The position numbers and the translations under genes were made by a program. A stretch of DNA of 12,368 nt from the NCBI GenBank assembly GCA_009777365.1, contig WRLZ01000013.1, forward strand, positions 1 through 12,368, written 5' to 3'. This stretch comes from Candidatus Saccharimonadota bacterium. Lineage in GTDB: Bacteria > Patescibacteriota > Saccharimonadia > Saccharimonadales > Saccharimonadaceae. Below, in pieces: positions 1 through 5,926 of this stretch (position 1 is the stretch's first letter; each line of letters begins with the position of its first letter). The notes beneath the pieces are model-generated. The model made no database searches. It was not told where the DNA came from and saw nothing but the letters and a program-made list of their open reading frames with translations.

Positions 1-500
1 CTCTCAATATCGTCTGGCGTCAGAAGGTGCTTCTTAAAATCGCTAATGATACTTAGATACACCCCTAAGTTCTCCCGATAATAATTCCTATTTATATCAT
101 CAAACGGCAAACTATCCAAAATCCTTTTCAGAATCTTGTGCTGCCCAAGCTCATCAATCGTCCGCTTCAAGTTGTATTCTTCAAAATAATTCGGGTATCC
201 TGTGATCAAATTCTTGGCAAACTCGTGATACGTGCTAATCGTGATTTTTTCCGCTTCCTTGCCAATCAATCCAAGTAGCCGTTCATGCATATTCCTCGCG
301 CCCGCCTCCGTAAAAGTAAGACAGAGAATATTATCCGGCGAAGCATCAGTCTCTTGCAAAATATTCGCCACACGAAGAGATAGCAACTGAGTCTTCCCGG
401 TTCCCGGCCCAGCCACCACCAACACCGGCCCATAAATTGCTTCCACCGCCTCCAGTTGCTCCGGATTCAGCCTAGCCAACTCTTCTCCAAACTTCTTCAT
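1..500 (-). CDS. UvrD/PcrA-like superfamily 1 DNA helicase, N-terminal part (partial)
   Basis: The reverse strand is open from an ATG at 498-500 to the window edge, giving 166 codons; the C-terminal part lies outside. The translation shows the SF1A helicase order: Q-motif LNPEQLEAV (residues 11-19), Walker A AGPGTGKT (30-37), motif Ia LTFTEAGARNM (61-71), and a TISTYHEFA stretch that corresponds to motif Ib (GTFHSF in UvrD). Such enzymes use ATP to translocate 3'-5' on single-stranded DNA in excision repair or replication restart. The start is supported by GGAGG eight bases upstream of the ATG. The gene lies 28 bp downstream of the DHH phosphoesterase and probably shares its transcript. The 'FTEAGARNM' form is, from memory, common in CPR helicases. 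The split between UvrD, PcrA and RecB-like paralogues cannot be decided from this fragment. Confidence 0.9.
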   Translation of the reverse strand, partial: MKKFGEELARLNPEQLEAVEAIYGPVLVVAGPGTGKTQLLSLRVANILQETDASPDNILCLTFTEAGARNMHERLLGLIGKEAEKITISTYHEFAKNLITGYPNYFEEYNLKRTIDELGQHKILKRILDSLPFDDINRNYYRENLGVYLSIISDFKKHLLTPDDIE

Positions 501-528
501 AATTCAGGCCTCCAAACAAGCGAAATTG

Positions 529-1533
529 CTAGTAGTCGGGACCGACACCAGTCTCAACCCTCTCCAGCGCCCCTTCGGTAACCGAAAGCGTATCGGCCAA
601 CACATTGCTCAGCTCCCCATAGGTTCTAAATCCAGCCGCAAACGGATGCCCGCCGCCCCCAAAGAATCCGGCAATCTCTTCCGCAATCGGACTCTCCGTA
701 CGAATCTTCCCGGTTATCTTCCCGTCAGGATATGTCTTAAACACTATAGCCGTATTGACTCCACTAACCATCCTAAGCTCGTCCAAGATCAATATGCCGG
801 GATTGTATTGGTCGGAATACTTCTGAATCTCTTCAAAAGTAACATGCACGACAGCAAGCCGTCCATCAAGATGGTATTCGGTTTTCTCAATCAACTTCGC
901 CTTATACGCCAAAATCTCCGGCGTCATCTTCGAGAGATCACGCCTCGCGTTGTTGATCTCGCTTGGAATAGCCCCAAACTCTATCAACTTCGAGGCAATC
1001 TGAAACGTTAGCGATTTTACACTATCAGTCGTGAACCCAAGCGTATCGCTCGAAATCCCCGCAAGCAAGTTCCTCGCCACACTCGGACTGACCCGCCACT
1101 TCAGCGTTATCGCAATCTTGAAAATAATCTCACAAGTCGCAACCGCATCTTCCGAAATCAGCAGGTGGTCGAAAGGCAAATCCGTCTCGGTCAAATGGTG
1201 GTCAATCACAACCACCGGATGCGTAAAGAGGAAGTTCTTAATGACCTGATCGTTCAGCGTCTTCGAAAGCAAAGTCTGCGACGCAGTATCGACAACAATA
1301 GCCAAATCCGCATGATAGTCGAAAATATCCTCGCTCCTCTCCCAGCCGCGAAAATACCTAAGGTACTTCGGTATATCAACCGGGCAATAAATCCTAACCT
1401 GCTTCCCCTGTTCCGTCAAAAGATCCTCCAAAGCCAAAGCCGCCCCCAAGCTATCTCCATCCGGATTCTCCGCTTGAATAATCACTATCCTCTCAGCCTT
1501 GTTTATAGCATCCTTAAAATTTGAATATTTCAT
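529..1533 (-). CDS. DHH/DHHA1 family phosphoesterase (NrnA-like)
   Basis: 334 aa, about the length of NrnA-type oligoribonuclease/pAp phosphatases, which degrade very short RNAs or pAp in the cytoplasm using Mn2+. Motif I is PDGDS (24-28), motif II the Asp of VVDTAS (D82), motif III the DHH triad (111-113), motif IV the Asp of GISSDTLG (D163). The DHHA1 domain ends in GGGGHPFAAG (292-301), the usual substrate-binding loop. One oddity: the His usually four residues before the first Asp of motif I (HxxxDxD) is Ala21 here (A-E-N-P-D-G-D), so one expected metal ligand is missing; the rest of the site is intact. The ATG at 1531-1533 has AAAGGA eight bases upstream. The helicase start follows 28 bp downstream. 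Nuclease versus cyclic-dinucleotide hydrolase cannot be told from sequence alone, so no symbol is given. Confidence 0.88.
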   Translation of the reverse strand: MKYSNFKDAINKAERIVIIQAENPDGDSLGAALALEDLLTEQGKQVRIYCPVDIPKYLRYFRGWERSEDIFDYHADLAIVVDTASQTLLSKTLNDQVIKNFLFTHPVVVIDHHLTETDLPFDHLLISEDAVATCEIIFKIAITLKWRVSPSVARNLLAGISSDTLGFTTDSVKSLTFQIASKLIEFGAIPSEINNARRDLSKMTPEILAYKAKLIEKTEYHLDGRLAVVHVTFEEIQKYSDQYNPGILILDELRMVSGVNTAIVFKTYPDGKITGKIRTESPIAEEIAGFFGGGGHPFAAGFRTYGELSNVLADTLSVTEGALERVETGVGPDY

Positions 1534-1559
1534 CTGTCCGTTCCTTTCTTGTAATTCTT

Positions 1560-1588
1560 AGCATATTTTGGTAGTTCACTACACGCAA
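1560..1588 (-). promoter_or_regulatory. Possible promoter for the DHH phosphoesterase-helicase pair
   Basis: Read on the minus strand there is TTGCGT (1583-1588), a 17-base spacer, and TATGCT (1560-1565), about 27 bases before the ATG at 1533. The spacer holds a short palindrome, GTAGT-GA-ACTAC in minus-strand reading (1571-1582), that could be an operator. Both hexamers are only moderate matches to the sigma-70 consensus, so this is tentative. Confidence 0.4.
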
Positions 1589-1595
1589 ACCATCT

Positions 1596-1668
1596 ATCGG
1601 CGTTAGCCGATGCCGTAGGCCCTTTAGTAGTGAGTCCGAATTCACTTCGGACGAACGATCTGTAGGCT
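1596..1668. repeat. Structured intergenic element, copy A
   Basis: This lies in the 156-bp gap between recR and the DHH gene. On the plus strand it has a 6-bp hairpin ATCGGC-GTTA-GCCGAT (1596-1611), then AGGCCCTTTAGTAG (1617-1630, identical to 5821-5834 in copy C), then a 7-bp hairpin GTCCGAA-TTCAC-TTCGGAC (1634-1652), ending in GTAGGCT. There is no T-run after either stem on either strand, so it does not look like a simple terminator. Copies B and C have hairpins of the same shape with different bases. Function unknown. Confidence 0.6.
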
Positions 1669-1689
1669 CAAAAATACGGTAGGAATTAC

Positions 1690-2310
1690 TCATAGTGTCT
1701 GCCGCCCCTCGAGCGCATGTGTCAACGTCATACTATCAGTATACCCCAAATCCGCTCCAATTGGAAGACCCCTGGCCAGCCTTGTGATTTTCGGTGACGC
1801 CTCCTTGAACTCTTCCTTAATGTAATTCGTCAAAAATATCGCCGTCGACTCCCCCTCGATACTCGCCCCCGTGGCTATGATAATCTCCTTGATCCCATCG
1901 TCCCTTATCCGATCCAGCAGTTCGCGGATATGAAGCTCGTCTGGGGTTATCCCGTCCAGTGGCGAAATAGCTCCCCCCAGCACATGGTACATACCGGAAA
2001 AGTTGCGTGTGTTCTCTATGGCAATAATATCTAGCGGCTCCTCAACAATCATCACCAACCCCCTATCTCTTGTTTCGTCTTCATAAATCGGCGAAACCTC
2101 AGCATCCGCGTCTATCAGCGCAAAAGTTTTCGGGCAAAACTTCACCTTCTTATGCAGATCTTTTAACGACTCGGAAAGTTTACGAGAAATATCCGGCGAG
2201 CTTTTCAGCAAAAAACAACCATACCTCTCCGCCGTCCTCGCCCCAACCCCCGGCAACCTCCCCAAATCCTCAATAGTTTCTCTCAGCGCTTCTGGTATCA
2301 ACTGTGTCAT
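1690..2310 (-). CDS. recR: Recombination mediator RecR with degenerate zinc finger
   Basis: 206 aa, close to the normal ~200 of RecR, the ring-forming partner of RecO/RecF that helps load RecA at gaps. It has the helix-hairpin-helix LGRLPGVGARTAERY (16-30), the start of a Toprim domain (VMIVEEPLDIIAIENT, 86-101), and the highly diagnostic HVLGGAISPLDGI (109-121). The region of the usual four-Cys zinc finger keeps only Cys59; the others correspond to Thr62, Ser73 and Tyr76, so zinc binding there looks lost. The following TRDRGL piece is normal. The start ATG has GAGGA very close upstream (about 4 bases). The gene sits 37 bp downstream of ybaB, the classic ybaB-recR order. The stop is TGA, which argues for the standard bacterial code. 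Confidence 0.95.
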   Translation of the reverse strand: MTQLIPEALRETIEDLGRLPGVGARTAERYGCFLLKSSPDISRKLSESLKDLHKKVKFCPKTFALIDADAEVSPIYEDETRDRGLVMIVEEPLDIIAIENTRNFSGMYHVLGGAISPLDGITPDELHIRELLDRIRDDGIKEIIIATGASIEGESTAIFLTNYIKEEFKEASPKITRLARGLPIGADLGYTDSMTLTHALEGRQTL

Positions 2311-2347
2311 AAGTCCTCGTTTTTATAATTCGCCCAGTAGGCAAGAA

Positions 2348-2638
2348 TTACTCTCCGCCGCCTAGCCCCATCTGGCCCAAGAGTGGCTGCATTTTTTCTG
2401 CCGCAATCTGTTGCGCCTTGGCAAAACCATCATTCACGGCGCTTTCTATCCATCTCTCGAGCTCCCTTATGTCATCCATATCAACCTTCTCTGGGTCAAT
2501 CTTGATCTCCTTCACCTTGAGTTCCGCCGTAATCCGCACTAAAACCGCCCCATCACCCGCCTCGACCTCAACAATCTCCTTCGCCAATTCTTTCTGCGCC
2601 TTGCGAACTTGATTGATCATTTTTAACTGATTAAACAT
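2348..2638 (-). CDS. ybaB: YbaB/EbfC family nucleoid-associated protein
   Basis: 96 aa, typical for this family of small dimeric DNA-binding proteins. It opens with MFNQLKMINQVRKAQKELAK, an amphipathic helix, followed by the family's strand region (VEAGDGAVLVRITAELKVKEIKID, split by a short turn) and a C-terminal helix that ends in LLGQMGLGGGE, similar to the Met/Gly-rich tails of homologues. The start at 2636-2638 is preceded by GAGAGG at about 9 bases. It is the first gene of a two-gene unit with recR, 37 bp apart. In many bacteria dnaX precedes this pair; here a membrane glycosyltransferase stands there and a separate promoter (2680-2708) appears to drive the unit. Confidence 0.93.
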   Translation of the reverse strand: MFNQLKMINQVRKAQKELAKEIVEVEAGDGAVLVRITAELKVKEIKIDPEKVDMDDIRELERWIESAVNDGFAKAQQIAAEKMQPLLGQMGLGGGE

Positions 2639-2679
2639 TATTAGTTACCTCTCCCCACCATTTGCTTTTGTATATTCCC

Positions 2680-2708
2680 ATTCTAGCATTCTTTAATATT
2701 TTTTGCAA
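2680..2708 (-). promoter_or_regulatory. Sigma-70-type promoter for ybaB-recR
   Basis: Minus strand: -35 TTGCAA (2703-2708), 17-base spacer, extended -10 TGC-TAGAAT with the hexamer at 2680-2685. Predicted start is near 2673, leaving a leader of about 35 bases with a GAGAGG ribosome-binding site before the ATG at 2638. This fits ybaB-recR being transcribed separately from the upstream glycosyltransferase. Confidence 0.65.
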
Positions 2709-2710
2709 GC

Positions 2711-2734
2711 AAAAACGCCGCTAGGCTTAAGCGG
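2711..2734 (-). terminator. Likely intrinsic terminator after the glycosyltransferase
   Basis: On the minus strand CCGCT-TAAGCCT-AGCGG forms a short GC-rich stem (2718-2734) followed by CG and five T's (2711-2715). The stem is only 5 bp, so strength is uncertain. It lies just before the ybaB promoter, a sensible place to end the tig-glycosyltransferase transcript. It is also the 5' module of intergenic element B in plus-strand reading. Confidence 0.5.
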
Positions 2735-2820
2735 AGTGCGGATTGACTCCGCACGTAGCGAGTTTGATCTCGGACCCAACGTAGCGCTTCTCGGGTTCCC
2801 CGCGCTAGCGAATGTAGCCT
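2718..2820. repeat. Structured intergenic element, copy B
   Basis: This fills most of the gap between the glycosyltransferase stop and ybaB. Plus-strand modules: TAAGCGGAG (2728-2736, also at 5814-5822 in copy C), a 7-bp hairpin GTGCGGA-TTGAC-TCCGCAC (2736-2754), further small inverted repeats (CGAG/CTCG around 2759-2772, and GGACCC pairing with GGGTTCC with one bulge), and CGAATGTAGCCT at the end (2809-2820; CGAATGCAGCCT at 5863-5874 in copy C). The last two bases overlap the glycosyltransferase stop codon. Confidence 0.6.
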
Positions 2821-4345
2821 AATCTAACGCGAGCAAGTAAAACACTGTCCTCTGATCGGTTGAAGCGATAATTTGCGACGTCTTCCACTCGGACACCTCC
2901 GGTGGAGTTCCGTCCGTAAGAAATAGCTGATAGTCTGGCTCCTTGACGTCCAGCCCCTGCCTCATCGCAACCAGCTTCCAAAACTCGCCGTTATCGCTTT
3001 CTGCGTCAATAGTCATCCTGGTATTTTCCGGCAAATCCGCCTTCTCAAGCGTATCAAGAGCCAATGTTACCGACCTGTTGAAGTCAGGAGAGTATCGCGT
3101 CGACAGAGTGAAGAAATCCAAATCCGTCACCACTATCGCCATGGCAATAATCGCGCACAGAGCAAACCCCGTTGCGTTAGCGTACGGATTGATCGGGAAA
3201 AGCGTCTTCCATCTCGTAAGCAAGAAGTGCAACCCCCAAGCCGCAATAAGCGCTATCGGCACCACTAGCGCATACACCAGACTAGTATTTGCCCAAACCT
3301 GCGCCACCGACCCCACCAGCCAAAACATCAGCAAATAGCTTCGGAAAGTATATCGGTTTTTTATCATCTGCCCAATCCCAAGCACAAAAAGCCCAAAGAT
3401 CGCCAGATTAAATATCGGCGCCAAGCTCGCGCCCACCACTCCAGCCCTAAACATAAAGACTTGATCAAGCATTGTGGACGAAAAATTACTCCATATCTCG
3501 CTACTCCAAACCGGCAAAAACAGCCCCTTGACCAAGTTTATATCAAAAAACACACTCACCACAATAGGCAAACAAATCACCGCCGCCGGAATTGCTCCAA
3601 ACAGATAAGCCTGCTTCTCATTGGTATTAAGATAAAACCGTGTCTTCGGGTGCATCAGTAGCGCTACAGCCGCAAAAATAAGCATATATGCCATAAAGGG
3701 CGTATATGCCGCCAGAGATCCCACTACAAACAGCGCTATAATATACCTATGTGACTTTTGCGGATGTATCGCAATCTGATTGATAAGAAATATAATGAGT
3801 AGCGGATAAAAAACATAAAGAATCCCAGGCGTCCCCGACGAAACCGCCAACAGGAACCCAGTCATGGTTACAAATATCAGCGTCGTAAAGCTCGCGATAA
3901 TCGGCGAAAACCATCTCTTCGCCACACTATTCATCAGCCACACAGACAAAATCCCGAAGACCAGACTCGGCAACTTTATAGCAAAAACACCAGCCCCAAA
4001 CAGCCAAAAAGTCAGCTTCTGGAGCAATACATAAGGGAAATTAATTAGCTCAGCCGAAAAAACTCTATCGAGAGAGAGGGTGCTCGTCCTTAGCGCCGAA
4101 TCCATCTCCGCCTCGCTTATCCACCTGCTAGACACCACCGCATAAAACAGAATCAACGAAAGAACCGCAAGAAAAATCGCCGCATAAATACTGGCATTCT
4201 TCCGCTTCCAAAACTTTCTAAGTCGCCGCATAACCAGCTTTTTACGCACACGGCTTTTCTTAACCTGAGCCTTCGCTGGCTCCGATTTCGCCTCCTTAGC
4301 CTCGGTTTTCGGCCTTGTTTTCACTGGCTTCTCCTGTTTCTTCAT
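2819..4345 (-). CDS. GT-C fold membrane glycosyltransferase, ArnT/GT39-like
   Basis: 508 aa membrane protein. Residues 1-50 are a very basic, Lys/Arg/Glu/Ala-rich cytoplasmic tail with no predicted fold. About ten hydrophobic segments follow (roughly 51-72, 117-138, 147-168, 172-192, 201-231, 246-266, 308-327, 336-350, 356-377, 391-408), and the last ~100 residues are soluble. The first external loop carries acidic residues (SEAEMDS, 77-83), then NFPYVLLQKLTFWLFG and FAIKLPSLVFGILSVWLM, which match the 'P-YY-LLKLW..LFG-S-FALRLPS..FG' pattern of lipid-linked sugar transferases (PMT_2/ArnT). Such enzymes move a sugar from a polyprenyl phosphate to a lipid or protein on the outer face of the membrane; donor and acceptor are unknown here. 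The gene starts 19 bp after tig stops and so is probably co-transcribed with it; a GGTGGGAG stretch just precedes the ATG. Confidence 0.75.
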   Translation of the reverse strand: MKKQEKPVKTRPKTEAKEAKSEPAKAQVKKSRVRKKLVMRRLRKFWKRKNASIYAAIFLAVLSLILFYAVVSSRWISEAEMDSALRTSTLSLDRVFSAELINFPYVLLQKLTFWLFGAGVFAIKLPSLVFGILSVWLMNSVAKRWFSPIIASFTTLIFVTMTGFLLAVSSGTPGILYVFYPLLIIFLINQIAIHPQKSHRYIIALFVVGSLAAYTPFMAYMLIFAAVALLMHPKTRFYLNTNEKQAYLFGAIPAAVICLPIVVSVFFDINLVKGLFLPVWSSEIWSNFSSTMLDQVFMFRAGVVGASLAPIFNLAIFGLFVLGIGQMIKNRYTFRSYLLMFWLVGSVAQVWANTSLVYALVVPIALIAAWGLHFLLTRWKTLFPINPYANATGFALCAIIAMAIVVTDLDFFTLSTRYSPDFNRSVTLALDTLEKADLPENTRMTIDAESDNGEFWKLVAMRQGLDVKEPDYQLFLTDGTPPEVSEWKTSQIIASTDQRTVFYLLALD

Positions 4346-4364
4346 CTCCCACCCATCCTAAAGC

Positions 4365-5687
4365 TTACTTCTTCTTATCATTCCCGCCATATTCGTTCAA
4401 GATCATTGAATACGTTCGGCCGAGAACAGATTGCCTCGCCAGATCTTCCCATAGCTTCGACTTCTTGTCGAGTTTGGCTGGCATTTTCTTCTGCCCCTGT
4501 TTTCGTCCCTTGTTGGAATATTCATGCTGTTTGAGCAGGTATTGGTAATTCGCCTGGACCTCCTCATCTTTCGGCTTGATCTCCAAATCGTTCGCAAGCT
4601 GGATCAATATAAGCTGCGACCTAAGCGTCTTTAGCGCATCAGTTTCGTATCGCTCCTTAGCCTCCTTGTCGCTCCATCCCTGCATCCTCGCCACACCCTC
4701 CATAGTTAGTCCTTGCCTCTCCAAATTCTCCCTTGTCGAGTTCATAAACTGTTCATAATTAGATTTCACCAACTTCTCCGGCAGATCAATCTTCGCCTTC
4801 TTGTCCATCTCCATCAAGAAATCATCAATCAGCTTCTTCTCGGCCTGTTCTTTCTTGCTCTGGTTCAAGTGGTTCTTGATCAAGTCCTTGAAATCCTCCA
4901 CACTCTTCGCCCCAAAACCTTTGGCAATATCATCTGTCAACTTCGGCGTCTCCATCTCCAAGACTTTCTTCAGCTTCACCTCAAAGACCACCTTGGCCCC
5001 AGCCAGTTTTGTGTCAAAATAATTCTTCGGAAAATTAAGCTTCAACTCAAACTCGTCTCCAGGCTTATGTCCGATCACCCCATCCTCAAACCCCTCAATA
5101 AACGTGTTCGATCCGAGCTCCAACTGATAATTCTCCGCACTTCCATTCTCAAACGCTTCGCCGTCTTTCTTGCCCACAAAATCAATCACCGCCATATCGC
5201 CAGCCTTAGCCGCGCGATCCGCTGGCTTCGGATTCGCTCGCGACTTCAAGATCTTCTCGACTTCCGCATCAATCTCCTTGGCAGTCGGCTCCACCAATGT
5301 CGTCTTGATCTTCAGCTTCTTCCAATCTGGCAACTTGAAGTTCGGCACAACATCAGTCTTCAGTTTCATCGTCATCTCCTGATTCGGCACGAACTTATCC
5401 ATCGAAAGCCCCTCCGCCCCGCCAATCACGGCAAGCGTCTTGCTCTCAACCTCTGGCAAAAGCTTATTCTTCGCCAAGTAATCCGCCATATCCTGTATCA
5501 ACCTCATCTGATTAACCTGCGACTCCACCAAATTCATCGGCGCCTTCCCCTGCCTAAACCCCGCAATCTTCACACTCGGCGCCATGCTCTTCAGCACTTC
5601 CGCCTTCGCCTCTTCCAAATCTTTCGCATCAAAACTCGCGACAAACTCCCACTCTGTCTTATTTATTTCCCTAATCTCTACCTTCAT
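4365..5687 (-). CDS. tig: Trigger factor (ribosome-associated chaperone and PPIase)
   Basis: 440 aa. The N-terminal ribosome-binding domain begins MKVEIREINKTEWEF and carries the signature GFRQGKAP (43-50). An FKBP-type prolyl isomerase domain spans roughly 160-240 (GDMAVIDFVGKKDGEAF ... TFIEGFEDGVIGHKPGDEFEL), followed by the helical C-terminal chaperone arms with a Lys-rich tail. Trigger factor binds at the ribosome exit tunnel and shields nascent chains. The reading frame stays open up to a TTG at 5723, but conservation begins at the ATG at 5685-5687, and a -10 box (5695-5700) ends seven bases before that ATG, so the longer start would lie inside the promoter. No Shine-Dalgarno sequence precedes the chosen start, which fits a leaderless or near-leaderless transcript. 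A divergent AI-2E gene lies upstream; the glycosyltransferase is downstream. Confidence 0.95.
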   Translation of the reverse strand: MKVEIREINKTEWEFVASFDAKDLEEAKAEVLKSMAPSVKIAGFRQGKAPMNLVESQVNQMRLIQDMADYLAKNKLLPEVESKTLAVIGGAEGLSMDKFVPNQEMTMKLKTDVVPNFKLPDWKKLKIKTTLVEPTAKEIDAEVEKILKSRANPKPADRAAKAGDMAVIDFVGKKDGEAFENGSAENYQLELGSNTFIEGFEDGVIGHKPGDEFELKLNFPKNYFDTKLAGAKVVFEVKLKKVLEMETPKLTDDIAKGFGAKSVEDFKDLIKNHLNQSKKEQAEKKLIDDFLMEMDKKAKIDLPEKLVKSNYEQFMNSTRENLERQGLTMEGVARMQGWSDKEAKERYETDALKTLRSQLILIQLANDLEIKPKDEEVQANYQYLLKQHEYSNKGRKQGQKKMPAKLDKKSKLWEDLARQSVLGRTYSMILNEYGGNDKKK

Positions 5688-5694
5688 ACTACTG

Positions 5695-5723
5695 ATTGTA
5701 GCACAAAGTTCCACATTTTGCAA
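5695..5723 (-). promoter_or_regulatory. Proximal tig promoter giving a near-leaderless mRNA
   Basis: Minus strand: -35 TTGCAA (5718-5723), 17-base spacer, extended -10 TGC-TACAAT with the hexamer at 5695-5700. Only seven bases (5688-5694) separate the -10 box from the tig ATG, so the predicted start falls on or next to the initiation codon. This placement is what rules out the TTG start at 5723. Confidence 0.65.
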
Positions 5724-5741
5724 AAACCCACCTACATTTCA

Positions 5742-5755
5742 GAGGTAAATACCTC
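5742..5755. promoter_or_regulatory. Palindrome in the tig upstream region, possible operator
   Basis: GAGGTA-AA-TACCTC is a 14-bp inverted repeat with perfect 6-bp arms. It lies between the distal and proximal tig promoters, where it could be bound by a dimeric regulator or form a tiny hairpin in the longer mRNA. No regulator can be named. Confidence 0.4.
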
Positions 5756-5757
5756 CC

Positions 5758-5796
5758 ATTGTACTACAGTATAGCATACTTTGTCAAAAAAGTCAA
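5758..5796 (-). promoter_or_regulatory. Two overlapping distal promoters upstream of tig
   Basis: Minus strand. The first has TTGACT (5791-5796), a 17-base spacer and TATACT (5768-5773). The second has TTGACA (5782-5787), an 18-base spacer and TACAAT (5758-5763). Either would give a tig leader of roughly 65-75 bases that includes the 5742-5755 palindrome but no ribosome-binding site next to the ATG. Having several promoters suits a highly expressed chaperone. Confidence 0.55.
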
Positions 5797-5800
5797 GTGA

Positions 5801-5876
5801 AGCTGCCGAAGCGTAAGCGGAGGCCCTTTAGTAGGCGGGTCAAAATCACACTTTTGACCCACCGAATGCAGCCTCC
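5801..5876. repeat. Structured intergenic element, copy C
   Basis: This lies in the divergent region between tig and the AI-2E gene. Plus-strand modules: TAAGCGGAG (5814-5822, as in copy B), AGGCCCTTTAGTAG (5821-5834, as in copy A), a 9-bp hairpin GGGTCAAAA-TCACAC-TTTTGACCC (5837-5860) extendable by two G-C pairs past a mismatch, and CGAATGCAGCCT (5863-5874, as in copy B with one change). GGAGGC (5819-5824) and GCCTCC (5871-5876) can pair to close the element. It shares modules with both other copies and links them. Confidence 0.65.
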
Positions 5877-5891
5877 AAAAAACACCGTTTC

Positions 5892-5920
5892 TTGATGCTT
5901 AAATACTATTATGTTATACT
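5892..5920 (+). promoter_or_regulatory. Promoter for the AI-2E-cysS unit, leaderless arrangement
   Basis: -35 TTGATG (5892-5897), 17-base spacer, extended -10 TGT-TATACT with the hexamer at 5915-5920. The ATG begins at 5927, just six bases after the -10 box, so transcription should start on the A of the AUG. There is no Shine-Dalgarno sequence. Confidence 0.75.
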
Positions 5921-5926
5921 ACAGTT

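Noticed and set aside
5688..5723. Longer trigger factor starting at an in-frame TTG (5723).
   Set aside because: It adds 12 residues not seen in the family, has no ribosome-binding site, and lies inside the predicted promoter.
4713..5774. Long plus-strand open frame of 353 codons opposite tig.
   Set aside because: It is antisense to a clear trigger factor gene and its translation is Leu/Arg/His-rich low-complexity text, a product of the codon bias of the opposite strand.
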